11,862 nucleotides of DNA from CAZLAK01 sp964557545 (GTDB taxonomy: Bacteria > Bacillota > Desulfotomaculia > Desulfotomaculales > Pelotomaculaceae), in NCBI GenBank assembly GCA_964557545.1, contig CAZLAK010000047.1:1-11862 (forward strand), read 5' to 3'. A program made the translations under genes and the position numbers. The notes under the pieces were generated by a model, which worked only from the letters and a program-made list of their open reading frames with translations, was not told the origin of the DNA and made no database searches. This document shows, one piece after another, positions 1-6,765 of the stretch; positions within the stretch are counted from its first letter, which is position 1, and the number at the start of each line of letters is the position of its first letter.

Positions 1-18
1 CTGTTCCAAAGACTTCAC
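1..18 (-). CDS. 5' end of a gene running off the left edge (possibly NuoF/HydB-like)
   Basis: Only six codons are visible, read on the minus strand as M(GTG)-K-S-L-E-Q. The start is supported by a GGAGG motif about ten bases upstream, at roughly 29-33. The gene lies about 85 bases downstream of the NuoE-like gene in the same direction. In this family the NuoF/HydB/HndC-type flavoprotein subunit usually follows NuoE, so that identity is plausible. It is inferred from position only; a small ATP-binding protein, sometimes found at this spot, is another option. Confidence 0.45.
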
Positions 19-102
19 TTAAAACACACCTCCGTTTAAATCCTCCAACCCTTCTTTGTGAACAGTCCCGTTAAGATTACAACTTGCATCCCATTCTAAA
101 GC

Positions 103-576
103 CTACTTGTACTGTTCCAAAACTTCCGGGATCTGTTCCGGTTCGAGACGGCCGTGTACATCCTTGCCATTAATAATCATGGCCGGGGCAAGACCGCAAG
201 CGCCGATGCAGCGCACAATCTCCACCGTGAAACGGCTGTCGGGGGTCGTCTGCCCCGCTTTGATGCCCAGGTGATCGCTGATAGCTTTCAGTATCTTTTT
301 GGTTCCCTTTACAAAGCAGGCGGTACCAGCGCACACATTGACCTTATGCCTGCCTCTGGGAATCAAGGAAAAGAAAGCGTAAAATGTAACTACCCCGTAA
401 ACCTCTTGCAGTGACAGCCCAAGGCCTTCAGCTACCCGTATCTGGACCCACTTCGGCAGGTAGCCCACTAACTCCTGGGCCTTGGAGAGTACCTGGATCA
501 ACCCGGTGGGCTGCCCCCTGTACTCGTCAATAATTTTGTCCAGTTGTTTAATTAGTTCTTCCTTGCTGACACCCAC
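103..576 (-). CDS. NuoE/HydA-type NAD(P)-linked oxidoreductase 2Fe-2S subunit
   Basis: This is a thioredoxin-like [2Fe-2S] ferredoxin of the NuoE/HoxE/HndA family (complex I 24-kDa type). Such subunits pass electrons between a flavoprotein (NuoF-like) and partner Fe-S subunits in complex I, NAD-linked hydrogenases or formate dehydrogenases. The N-terminal helical part contains the family signature around residues 37-67 (VGYLP ... EVYGVVTFYAFF). The cluster ligands are Cys82, Cys87, Cys123 and Cys127 in the usual C-x4-C ... C-x3-C spacing. I chose the GTG at 576 because GGGAGG lies nine bases upstream and the resulting 157 residues is the normal family length. An upstream in-frame extension to 714 is open but has no family resemblance. 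The gene appears to open an operon continuing leftward. Whether the complex is a bifurcating hydrogenase, a formate dehydrogenase or another enzyme cannot be told from this subunit. Confidence 0.93.
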   Translation of the reverse strand: MGVSKEELIKQLDKIIDEYRGQPTGLIQVLSKAQELVGYLPKWVQIRVAEGLGLSLQEVYGVVTFYAFFSLIPRGRHKVNVCAGTACFVKGTKKILKAISDHLGIKAGQTTPDSRFTVEIVRCIGACGLAPAMIINGKDVHGRLEPEQIPEVLEQYK

Positions 577-960
577 AATTTTTAACCTCCCTCGCTTTAT
601 TATCCTTACAAGCTCAGCATTACTTACAGCGCTGGTTGTAAAGATTTTCACGATATAAACTAAAACTTCCTCACTTCTTCCCGAACAGTTAAGCAAGACC
701 AAAACCTTGTACACTTTTCAACCACTAATTTATCAGCTAGCAACTATTTTTTACCAACCACACCCCTTCCTTGCCTAATAAAAAAGCCTATAGCCCCTCT
801 TTATAGGATAAATCAAAAATTAAGAATAATCATTAGATACATACAACAAAGAGAACCCCCCGCAACTTATGCAAATTATTTTATATATAATAAACAAAAA
901 CTCCCTTCTAATAATTGTATATTTTCTATAAACAACTTTAGCTTAATTCCCAGCGATTAG
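577..960 (-). other. 384-bp AT-rich intergenic region upstream of the nuoE-like gene
   Basis: No convincing gene is present. The region holds the terminator of the regulator gene (778-807). Downstream of it, on the minus strand, is a weak promoter-like pair, TTGGTA (752-757) and ATAAAT (728-733), with an 18-base spacer; it matches the consensus only partly. A TTGT/ACAA-bounded imperfect dyad lies at 915-935. The open frame at 577-714 continues the NuoE frame upstream but is probably leader, because the best ribosome binding site is internal to it. Confidence 0.5.
778..807 (-). terminator. Rho-independent terminator downstream of the PucR-like gene
   Basis: On the minus strand CCTATA (807-802) pairs with TATAGG (792-787) around a nine-base loop and is followed by CTTTTTT. 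The stem is only six AT-rich base pairs, so it is probably modest. It separates the regulator transcript from the redox operon. Confidence 0.5.
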
Positions 961-2124
961 CTATTCAGGCATGTTATTGTTTCCGCAATTAACCTGCTGC
1001 ATAATCAGTGCCAGAGCCAAAACCACGGCATCGTAAAAAGAACGGGGGTTTAGTCCTGTCAAGTGCTGGATCTTGTCTAGCCGGTAAGTAAAAGTATTGC
1101 GGTGTAAAAACATTTTCTCCGCTGCCTGGGCAATATTAAGGTTGCACTGGAAGAATGCCTCCAATGTATCCTGCAAATCCCTTTCCAGCTTAATACTGCC
1201 CAGAAACCGCTCAATAAACCTCTCCCTTTCCTTATCTTCAACCCTGGCCAGCAGGCTTTCCAGAGCAAAGTCGTTGACATGACATATTTGCGTTTGTTTT
1301 ACCTGCCTGAAATACTTGCCCATCTTGAGCGCAAGGCAGGCGTCCCGGTAAGAGCTGCGGGCAGCCAGCAAACCCCTGTAGCAATCGCCAACTCCTATTA
1401 TAACATCCTGCTTTGTCCCTAAAAGGATGGCCTGGCGCATAGATTCAGCCAAAGAAATGATGTTCTTTCTTATCCTGCCCTGCAATTCACTTTTACCGCG
1501 CCCGCCGTTCTTTAAACTCAAAACATCTTTTGGTAATTTTTCGTCAATATTGTCGATATTAATGTTTTTAAAAACCAAAATCCTTCCCTTCTGGGTAGAA
1601 ACAGCAACAAAACCGCCCGTAAATTTCATAAAATTCTCTACAATTCTAACGGCGACATTACAAAGCTTAGCAGGCTCTCCGGCACGGTCTTCGGAAGGGT
1701 CCTTTTTCTCAAATTCAACAACAAATGCCACCTGCGGTTCTTCCAGATTGTAGCCGAGTATGCGGGCCAGCATGTTCACAGCCGGATCCGCCTGCCCGCC
1801 TTTTTGGTTTAAGAGGAGCGAAACCAGCAGCTCTTTAGCCTGTTCTTCACGCTGTTGCTCTTCAACTAAAAATGCCGCGCGCAAAAGCGTTTCTTTTACA
1901 GAAGCCGAAATATCCAGAGTGCCTTTTAACTGGCCGTTTTCCCTATCGAGCTTAATGGTGCCGATGACATGACCCTCGTACTCAAGAGGGATTTCTCCCT
2001 CCCCCGGCGGTAATTCCAGGTCAAAAAAAGAAGACCTTTTGCTTTTTACTTCCGCAATATTTTCCTTTATTTGGTAGCTTTCTGCACTATACCCGTCCAG
2101 CCTTAAAGCCACCTTTTCTAACAT
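961..2124 (-). CDS. PucR/CdaR-family transcriptional regulator
   Basis: This 387-residue protein ends in the PucR-type helix-turn-helix (residues about 325-362, with LNIAQAAEKMFLHRNTFTYRLDKI followed by TGLNP), the hallmark of CdaR/PucR regulators. A GGDEF-like CdaR middle domain spans about 130-275, including the typical IGVGDCYRG..AARSSYRDACLAL stretch (243-266). The N-terminal 90 residues are probably a divergent ligand-sensing part and end in a helix. Family members regulate sugar-diacid, purine, amino-acid or hydrogenase/redox genes. The ligand here cannot be read from sequence. The ATG at 2124 is the first start after an in-frame stop; the purine-rich GGGGGGAAGGAGAG lies about 13 bases upstream, slightly far. 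The gene sits upstream of the NuoE-like operon in the same direction but is separated from it by a terminator. Control of that operon is therefore only suggested. Confidence 0.9.
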   Translation of the reverse strand: MLEKVALRLDGYSAESYQIKENIAEVKSKRSSFFDLELPPGEGEIPLEYEGHVIGTIKLDRENGQLKGTLDISASVKETLLRAAFLVEEQQREEQAKELLVSLLLNQKGGQADPAVNMLARILGYNLEEPQVAFVVEFEKKDPSEDRAGEPAKLCNVAVRIVENFMKFTGGFVAVSTQKGRILVFKNINIDNIDEKLPKDVLSLKNGGRGKSELQGRIRKNIISLAESMRQAILLGTKQDVIIGVGDCYRGLLAARSSYRDACLALKMGKYFRQVKQTQICHVNDFALESLLARVEDKERERFIERFLGSIKLERDLQDTLEAFFQCNLNIAQAAEKMFLHRNTFTYRLDKIQHLTGLNPRSFYDAVVLALALIMQQVNCGNNNMPE

Positions 2125-2328
2125 TAAAACTTATACTCTCCTTCCCCCCAAAAACAATCACACTGCACACTACATACAAAACATTTAAGTAAATAAAACA
2201 ATTATCCTTCTTACACAAACATAACCTACAACCTCATATACGTCATCTAACCCCTCCCCGTAACAACATTACAAAAATGCGTCAGCTAATTCCGTTATTT
2301 TGTACCGGCCAAATTGTCTCACATTTTT

Positions 2329-2357
2329 ATAATAACTCACTCTCTCCTGGCAGTCAA
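2329..2357 (-). promoter_or_regulatory. Sigma-A-type promoter of the PucR-like gene
   Basis: On the minus strand TTGACT (2357-2352) and TATTAT (2334-2329) are separated by exactly 17 bases. Each hexamer matches the vegetative consensus at five of six positions. Transcription would start near 2322, giving a leader of about 200 nt. Confidence 0.65.
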
Positions 2358-2456
2358 AGCGTATTTGATCTAGCAAGAACTAAACATTTTCTGTCCGTAA
2401 ATAACTTTAGGCTAAAAAAAATTATTTTGGCAGCGAAAAAGGTTTAATATAAAATA

Positions 2457-2481
2457 AAAAGCCAACACAGTGTTGGCTTTT
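2457..2481 (-). terminator. Strong hairpin terminator of the 55-residue gene
   Basis: This is a perfect 25-base palindrome with 12-base arms (AAAAGCCAACAC / GTGTTGGCTTTT) around a single central base; in RNA the top of the stem would open to a normal loop. Read on the minus strand it lies just after the stop codon at 2498 and is followed by TTTTTATTTT, typical of a rho-independent terminator. The symmetry could also work on the plus strand, but no plus-strand gene ends here. Confidence 0.85.
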
Positions 2482-2497
2482 CGTACAATCAGCATCA

Positions 2498-2665
2498 TTA
2501 CCCTGTTTTTTTAAGACAGGCATTTAATTCTTGCTCTATTTTCCTGATTTTTTCAAGAAAGAGGTTTACATTTATCCACCCCAGTTCATCATCATAAACC
2601 CATGTTGTTTTTACAGGTTCTTCAGTTCTTCTATCCCGTTTTTTTCTGCCCATCCTTTCTTTCAT
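2498..2665 (-). CDS. Small charged protein of unknown function (55 aa)
   Basis: I do not recognise this protein. The N-terminus is strongly basic (MKERMGRKKRDRR). A middle segment around residues 21-33 reads TWVYDDELGWINV, and the C-terminal half is an amphipathic helix (about 34-53) with a single Cys50. I chose the ATG at 2665 because AAGGTG lies seven bases upstream; a longer frame to 2749 has no comparable ribosome binding site and its extra residues look non-coding. The gene is monocistronic, closed by the strong hairpin at 2457-2481, and divergent from the tandem sporulation-type peptides. The size, clear ribosome binding site and terminator argue that it is real. Confidence 0.65.
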   Translation of the reverse strand: MKERMGRKKRDRRTEEPVKTTWVYDDELGWINVNLFLEKIRKIEQELNACLKKTG

Positions 2666-2802
2666 AAGTTCACACCTTCTACTAGCAGGCCGCCAGCAAA
2701 TGCCAGTGGACAACCAATGCTGCGTTATTCTAAACAATTTTACATGCAAAAAGCTTGCCAGTTGTTTGCAGCCTGCCCTACCCGAGCGTGCCTGACCAAT
2801 GT

Positions 2803-2830
2803 AACCAATTTTTCAGCATTTCATATTATA
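2803..2830 (+). promoter_or_regulatory. Sigma-K-type (late mother-cell) sporulation promoter
   Basis: AACC (2803-2806) and CATATTATA (2822-2830) match the sigma-K consensus AC ... CATAnnnTA, with 16 bases between the AC dinucleotide and CATA. The element lies about 32 bases upstream of the first small peptide's ATG, the right distance. Sigma-E recognises a similar -10, so the precise sigma factor is uncertain. It fits the YjcZ-like nature of the downstream genes. Confidence 0.55.
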
Positions 2831-2862
2831 GACTAGAAAATTAACAACAGGAGGTTTTACAC

Positions 2863-2976
2863 ATGGAAACTAAAGTAGAACAAGTCGGCACCCCTACACC
2901 CTTTGGAAGCTGGGCTTTCATCCTCTTCCTCATCCTCATCCTGCTCGTGTTCGGAATCGGCTTTATATTCGTGTAA
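2863..2976 (+). CDS. Small hydrophobic YjcZ-like sporulation peptide, copy 1 (37 aa)
   Basis: The peptide has a short polar N-terminus (METKVEQVGTPTPFGSW) followed by a single 20-residue membrane segment (about 18-37), built of L, I, F and V with a terminal GIGF motif. This resembles YjcZ/SscA-type small sporulation proteins, which are made late in the mother cell and become associated with the spore coat. AGGAGG lies about ten bases upstream of the ATG. A second copy follows 40 bases downstream and is nearly identical. The family call is by resemblance; the local sigma-K-like promoter supports it. Confidence 0.8.
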   Translation: METKVEQVGTPTPFGSWAFILFLILILLVFGIGFIFV

Positions 2977-3120
2977 CACCAGGCATGTTTTTCCATAAAG
3001 GATAAGGAGGGTCAATATGGATTTGAAACTCGAGCAAGTCGGCACCCCTACACCCTTTGGAAGCTGGGCTTTCGTCCTCTTCCTCATCCTCATCCTGCTC
3101 GTGTTCGGAATCGGCTTTAT
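2881..3120 (+). repeat. 86-bp tandem coding repeat (2881-2966 and 3035-3120)
   Basis: The two units are offset by 154 bases and differ at only one of 86 positions (A2920 versus G3074). The repeat covers the core of the two small peptide genes. The 5' codons, the ribosome binding sites and the spacer between the genes are clearly different, so identity is confined to the coding core. Confidence 0.95.
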
Positions 3121-3130
3121 GTGCGTGTAA
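3017..3130 (+). CDS. Small hydrophobic YjcZ-like sporulation peptide, copy 2 (37 aa)
   Basis: This is the second copy of the preceding peptide. From residue 7 to residue 34 it differs only by Val for Ile at position 20; it ends in MCV instead of IFV, and its first six residues differ conservatively (MDLKLE versus METKVE). AAGGAGGG lies about five bases upstream of the ATG. It is co-directional with copy 1, with no terminator between them, and is closed by the hairpin at 3168-3202, so both probably share one sporulation transcript. The copy ends in Met-Cys-Val, giving a membrane-proximal cysteine that copy 1 lacks. Confidence 0.8.
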   Translation: MDLKLEQVGTPTPFGSWAFVLFLILILLVFGIGFMCV

Positions 3131-3167
3131 CTCTTTAGTGGGCACCAAAAGCCAATACACAACAGAA

Positions 3168-3202
3168 AGCGGGCGGACGCTTTGGCGGCCGCTCGCTTTT
3201 TT
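3168..3202 (+). terminator. Rho-independent terminator after the tandem peptides
   Basis: AGCGGGCGG (3168-3176) pairs with CCGCTCGCT (3189-3197) with one G-U wobble around a 12-base loop, directly followed by a run of T to 3202. It lies 38 bases after the stop of copy 2. It also shows that the helicase frame, which is open back to 3057, must begin downstream of this point. Confidence 0.85.
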
Positions 3203-3248
3203 CTGGAACGCTTATTGTGAATTAGAAGATAATTATGCTAGACTACTA

Positions 3249-4136
3249 GTGCAAAGTCATACTTGGGAAAGGGCAAGAGAGTTGGTTAAAAGCAAAAATA
3301 AAAAGCGCAAAGACATTGAGCACCGCTTGCATAAACCCGCCGCAGAATACGAAAAAATAAGCCTGCTAGAGGCTGAAGTCTTGCCGGGTGTAACAGGCAT
3401 GTCATTACCCGCCAGGCGTAAAAAAAGGCCGCACCTTAATAGAACGTCGGCAGGTGCTCCCGAAGGTCCTTTTGTTTTAGACGAGTTTCAGGCCAAGGCA
3501 GTGGAAGCGTTGCGCCGCGGCTGTTCGGTACTGGTGGCGGCGCCAACCGGCAACGGAAAAACGCTGGTGGCCGAAATACTGGCACACGACCTCATGGCCG
3601 AAGCCAAGGGGATGGTTTACACCTCACCTTTAAAAGCCTTGTCCAACCAAAAATACAGAGATTTTGTGGAAATTTTTGGAGAGGAAAGAGTGGGGCTGGT
3701 TACCGGTGATATAAGCATTAACCCCGGAGCTCTCCTGTTAATCATGACTACTGAGATCTTCCGCAACTGGTGCTTTAGCGAACCAGAAGAACTCTCTAAA
3801 ATTAACTATGTAGTCTTCGATGAAATCCATTATCTGGACGATTTGGAAAGGGGAACAACTTGGGAGGAAAGCATTCTCTTTGCTCCTCCCCACATAAAAA
3901 TCCTGGGGCTTTCAGCCACTGTACCCAATGTGGAGGAAATAGCCCACTGGATAAGTTCGGTAAGAAGTGAGGAAGTTGTGGTTATAAGGGAAGACAAAAG
4001 GCACGTGCCGTTAAAAATCAGTTGGATCTTGCCTGACGGCCGCATTGTCGGTGAAAAAAAAGCTCGCGAAGCTGTTGGTGAGTTGCAAGAGCACTTAAAA
4101 GGCTTGCGCAATAAGCGCTTGTGGTCAGGCGAATAA
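3249..4136 (+). CDS. Ski2/Mtr4/HelY-like SF2 helicase, N-terminal RecA half
   Basis: This encodes the first RecA-like domain of an SF2 RNA helicase of the Ski2/Mtr4/HelY type. The visible motifs are motif I APTGNGKT (3540-3563), the Ia-like TSPLKALSNQK, TTEIFRN, motif II DEIH (3819-3830) and motif III LSATVPN. The frame ends 'LRNKRLWSGE' at 4136, and the second RecA half begins seven bases later in another frame, so the product lacks motifs IV-VI. The start is uncertain. The frame is open back to 3057, but that part overlaps the small peptide gene and a terminator. Candidates are GTG 3249, TTG 3282 (AAAGGG eight bases upstream) and ATG 3399. The basic stretch around 3282-3330 (LVKSKNKKRKDIEHRL) looks coding, which favours an early start. 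No strong promoter was seen. Confidence 0.75.
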   Translation: MQSHTWERARELVKSKNKKRKDIEHRLHKPAAEYEKISLLEAEVLPGVTGMSLPARRKKRPHLNRTSAGAPEGPFVLDEFQAKAVEALRRGCSVLVAAPTGNGKTLVAEILAHDLMAEAKGMVYTSPLKALSNQKYRDFVEIFGEERVGLVTGDISINPGALLLIMTTEIFRNWCFSEPEELSKINYVVFDEIHYLDDLERGTTWEESILFAPPHIKILGLSATVPNVEEIAHWISSVRSEEVVVIREDKRHVPLKISWILPDGRIVGEKKAREAVGELQEHLKGLRNKRLWSGE

Positions 4137-4143
4137 AGGGGGC

Positions 4144-5691
4144 ATGATCGTGGAAATTCAAGAGCTGCCAGTAGGTGAAATTATCGATTCTATACAAGAT
4201 AAACTTCCCGCCCTCTTTTTTGTCTTCAGCCGGGGCCGCACCGAGTTACTAGCCCAAGAACTGGGCCGTCAGTATGACTTTCTAAATAAAAAAGAGAAGA
4301 AAGAAGTATCTTTTCAAGTTAGTAAGGCAGAGGAAACTTATCCCGGCACATTCAGCGGACCCGGCTGGCGGGTACTGAAACAGCTTCTCATGCAGGGTAT
4401 AGCCTACCACCACGCTGGGCTCTTGCCCCCGGTTAAATACCTGGTAGAAAAGCTCTACTCCCAGCGCCTTCTGTGGGTGGTCTTCTGCACGGAAACCTTT
4501 GCCGCAGGGGTCAATTTTCCTGCTGCCAGCGCCGTTTTTGATTCTACCCGCAAGTGGGACGGGCGGGATTTCCGCCTTTTACAAAACCGGGAGTTTTTTC
4601 AGATGGCGGGCCGGGCGGGCAGGCGGGGTTTTGACCGTGAAGGACACGCTTTTATCCGCGTGGACAGCCGTTTCCCCGAACAGACAGGTTTCTTTAAAGA
4701 AAAAGATGTTGAACCGGTGGCGGGAAGGCTCGTTATTTCGCCCAACACGGTATTAAGCCTCCTCCGCTACAAAACCGACGAAGAGATTACCCGCTTTTTA
4801 AATGAAAACTTCCGCATGTATCAGCTAAAAAAGAAAAAGCAGTTTGTGGAAAATGAAATCAAAAAAACCGAAGAGGCAAGGGACAAGATCGCCCAAGCCC
4901 TCTGTCCGGAAAGCCAGACCTTTTCCTGCCCTATCCAGCGCGACAAAGCGCGCCAGCAATTAAAACGCCTGCGCTGGCGGGGAAAAGATAAAGAAAAGGA
5001 AGTTCTCCAGTTTAAGCTTGCCCAGGCTGAACCCAAGCACTGCACCGGCAAAAATAAATGCCGGGCTGCTTTTAAAAAAATAAGCAAAATCGAAAGCACA
5101 TTGGATTTACTCCAACAAGATTACCAACTGATCTCCTTAAAGGAGGAAAGTATTTTTACCGAATTTTCGGAAGTGCGGCGCATCCTCGAAGAATTGGGCT
5201 ATGTAAAGGGACGGGAATTTTTCCCGCGGGGCATCTTTGCTTTAGAAATACACGTGCAGGAAATCCTGGTTACAGAATTTGCCTTTGCAGGCATACTGGA
5301 AGACGCGGACCCCGCCGAAGCTGCGGCGGTACTGGCGGGAGTCGAATTTATCCCCGGGAAGAACCTGCAGGTGGCAAAAATTGACCTGCCGGCCCAGAGA
5401 GAAGCGGCCGGCATCAAACGCCAGCTGCTTAAATGGGGCGTGCCGGAAAGATTTTGCACCTGGTCGGGAGTGCCGGGCGCTTTGGCTTACACCTGGTACA
5501 AAGGGGCTTCCTTTGCCGACCTCATGGGAATGACTACCATGCAGCCCGGCGATATCTTTTCCCTCTTCCGGCGCGAGATAGACCTCCTCCGGCAGATTGA
5601 AAGGGCCGCTGCCGCTAACCCGGCCCTTGCAGCCAGGGCCGGGGAAATGAGGAAACAAATTGACCGTGACGAAGTAGCCCTTTGCTTTTAA
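4144..5691 (+). CDS. Ski2/Mtr4/HelY-like SF2 helicase, C-terminal half
   Basis: This carries the second RecA-like domain and the C-terminal region of the same helicase family. The motifs are FVFSRGR (residues 26-32), AYHHAGLLP (87-95), motif V around 113-126 (FCTETFAAGVNFPA) and motif VI QMAGRAGRRG (153-162). A charged helical insert (about 225-335) contains four cysteines, Cys254, Cys262, Cys300 and Cys306, a possible metal or Fe-S site. The last 170 residues match the position of the DSHCT-type C-terminal domain. The frame differs by one base from the upstream half. It is open upstream to 4099, so a single-base change between 4099 and 4134 would fuse both into a protein of about 810 residues. 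Alternatively it is translated separately: AAAGGGGG precedes GTG 4150 by seven bases, a better spacing than for ATG 4144. Confidence 0.82.
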   Translation: MIVEIQELPVGEIIDSIQDKLPALFFVFSRGRTELLAQELGRQYDFLNKKEKKEVSFQVSKAEETYPGTFSGPGWRVLKQLLMQGIAYHHAGLLPPVKYLVEKLYSQRLLWVVFCTETFAAGVNFPAASAVFDSTRKWDGRDFRLLQNREFFQMAGRAGRRGFDREGHAFIRVDSRFPEQTGFFKEKDVEPVAGRLVISPNTVLSLLRYKTDEEITRFLNENFRMYQLKKKKQFVENEIKKTEEARDKIAQALCPESQTFSCPIQRDKARQQLKRLRWRGKDKEKEVLQFKLAQAEPKHCTGKNKCRAAFKKISKIESTLDLLQQDYQLISLKEESIFTEFSEVRRILEELGYVKGREFFPRGIFALEIHVQEILVTEFAFAGILEDADPAEAAAVLAGVEFIPGKNLQVAKIDLPAQREAAGIKRQLLKWGVPERFCTWSGVPGALAYTWYKGASFADLMGMTTMQPGDIFSLFRREIDLLRQIERAAAANPALAARAGEMRKQIDRDEVALCF

Positions 5692-5703
5692 CGGGGGTTA
5701 GCC

Positions 5704-6765
5704 ATGAATTCCATATGGATATACCGGCTCTTCGATGTGGCTGAGGAAATAGACTTAGAAAAAGTAGAAAAAATTCTGGGGCACGGCCGCCTAACTTCCA
5801 GAATGCGGCTTTCCCGCATTAGGCCAAAATCAATTCAGCTTAAGAACCCCCCTGTAGCCGTAGAACTGGGTAAAAGCACAATCAAAACCGGAAGGCAAGA
5901 ACTGGAAGTGAATCTCGGGGGTAAAATTTATGACCTGGGGGTAATTGGTGTTATTATGCGCGTACCCCTGCCCAAAGAAGCCGGGTATGACGAAATACTG
6001 GATCTGGCCGTGGAATTGTATAACGATGAATCACTAGAGGCCGTGTTCCTGCAGCAAATTGACCATATGAGGCACGTTTTGAGTGAAGCCCTTCACAAGG
6101 ATGCTTTCAGCGGCTTTGTGGAGGATTTTATTATTTATTACTTTACCCACTGGAACGAGGGCTGGGATCCCGTACCGCTGCTCTTAGCGGAGAAAGAACC
6201 TGTAAGTGAACAGCTCCGCCGCGAAATCATGCGTAATTCCTTTTCCTACGGTCCAGACGACTTAACTGTTATCACCTGGGACTCAGCTTTAGTATGCGAC
6301 CCGACCGGCAGCACCGACATACCGGACTTGCTAGAGTTCGCCAACGCCCAGCTCTTAGAGCTCCGCTACTACGACCACCTTTTAAGCGGTGAATTAGCTA
6401 AGATGTACAGCGCTATTGAAGAGGCAGAAATGGTAGCCAGCTTTAGAAGGCTGGGCCACTACCGCCGGATTATGGGCCAGCTTATGGAACTGATCGCCGA
6501 CATTACGGAGATAATCGACCGCATAGAAAACTCCCTCAAAGTAACGGAGGACATCTTTTACGCCCGCCTCTACGGAAGTGCTCTTTCCCTTTTCCGCACC
6601 AGAACCTGGGCTGAGAGCATAGACCGGAAAATATCCATTATCAGCCAGAGCTATTCTATGCTCAGCAGCCGCATCATTAACCAGCGTTCAGAACTCCTCG
6701 AACTGACCATTATAGCCCTAATCCTTCTGGAAGTGATACTGGGAGTCTTGGGTTTCATGAAGTAA
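5704..6765 (+). CDS. RMD1/DUF155 family membrane-anchored protein
   Basis: This 353-residue protein resembles the RMD1/YagE (DUF155) family, known in eukaryotes from Rmd1/RMND1 and Sif2/3-type proteins. The N-terminus (YRLFDVAEEIDLEKVEKIL, about residues 8-26) and the C-terminal half fit: a long helical region with RIENSLKVTEDIFYARLYGSAL (276-297), then coiled coil, NQRSELLELT, and one hydrophobic segment (about 332-349) that would anchor it in the membrane. The bacterial function is unknown. GGGGG lies six bases before the ATG, and only 12 bases separate it from the helicase stop, so the two are probably co-transcribed. Its 3' end overlaps the convergent SIR2-domain gene by 11 bases. The family call is moderately strong, based on the C-terminal layout. 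Confidence 0.75.
   Translation: MNSIWIYRLFDVAEEIDLEKVEKILGHGRLTSRMRLSRIRPKSIQLKNPPVAVELGKSTIKTGRQELEVNLGGKIYDLGVIGVIMRVPLPKEAGYDEILDLAVELYNDESLEAVFLQQIDHMRHVLSEALHKDAFSGFVEDFIIYYFTHWNEGWDPVPLLLAEKEPVSEQLRREIMRNSFSYGPDDLTVITWDSALVCDPTGSTDIPDLLEFANAQLLELRYYDHLLSGELAKMYSAIEEAEMVASFRRLGHYRRIMGQLMELIADITEIIDRIENSLKVTEDIFYARLYGSALSLFRTRTWAESIDRKISIISQSYSMLSSRIINQRSELLELTIIALILLEVILGVLGFMK

Larger units (their letters stand above)
2125..2497. other. 373-bp intergenic region: long leader of the PucR-like gene
   Basis: No gene is supported. The region contains the sigma-A promoter for the regulator (2329-2357), a leader of roughly 200 nt between the predicted transcription start near 2322 and the ATG at 2124, and at its right end the hairpin terminator of the neighbouring small gene. 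I recognised no known riboswitch in the leader. Confidence 0.5.

Noticed and set aside
577..714. N-terminal extension of the NuoE-like protein to 714
   Set aside because: The extra 46 residues lack family resemblance, and the strong GGGAGG site supports the internal GTG at 576, which gives the usual family length.
2881..3120. CRISPR-like repeat
   Set aside because: There are only two units, and both are coding; this is a gene duplication.
2857..3162. Minus-strand frames rich in D/E ('SEHEQDEDEEEDE') over the tandem peptides
   Set aside because: They are the complement of the hydrophobic peptide genes; the acidic repeat comes from the TCCTCATCC-type leucine/isoleucine codons. No ribosome binding site supports them.
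3057..3248. Upstream extension of the helicase frame back to TTG 3057
   Set aside because: It overlaps the second small peptide gene in another frame and runs through a strong terminator; the serine-rich translation is an artefact of the CTC/TCC repeats.
5242..5658. 138-residue minus-strand frame within the helicase C-terminal half
   Set aside because: It is fully covered by the helicase coding frame, which has clear motifs upstream; there is no ribosome binding site or recognisable domain.
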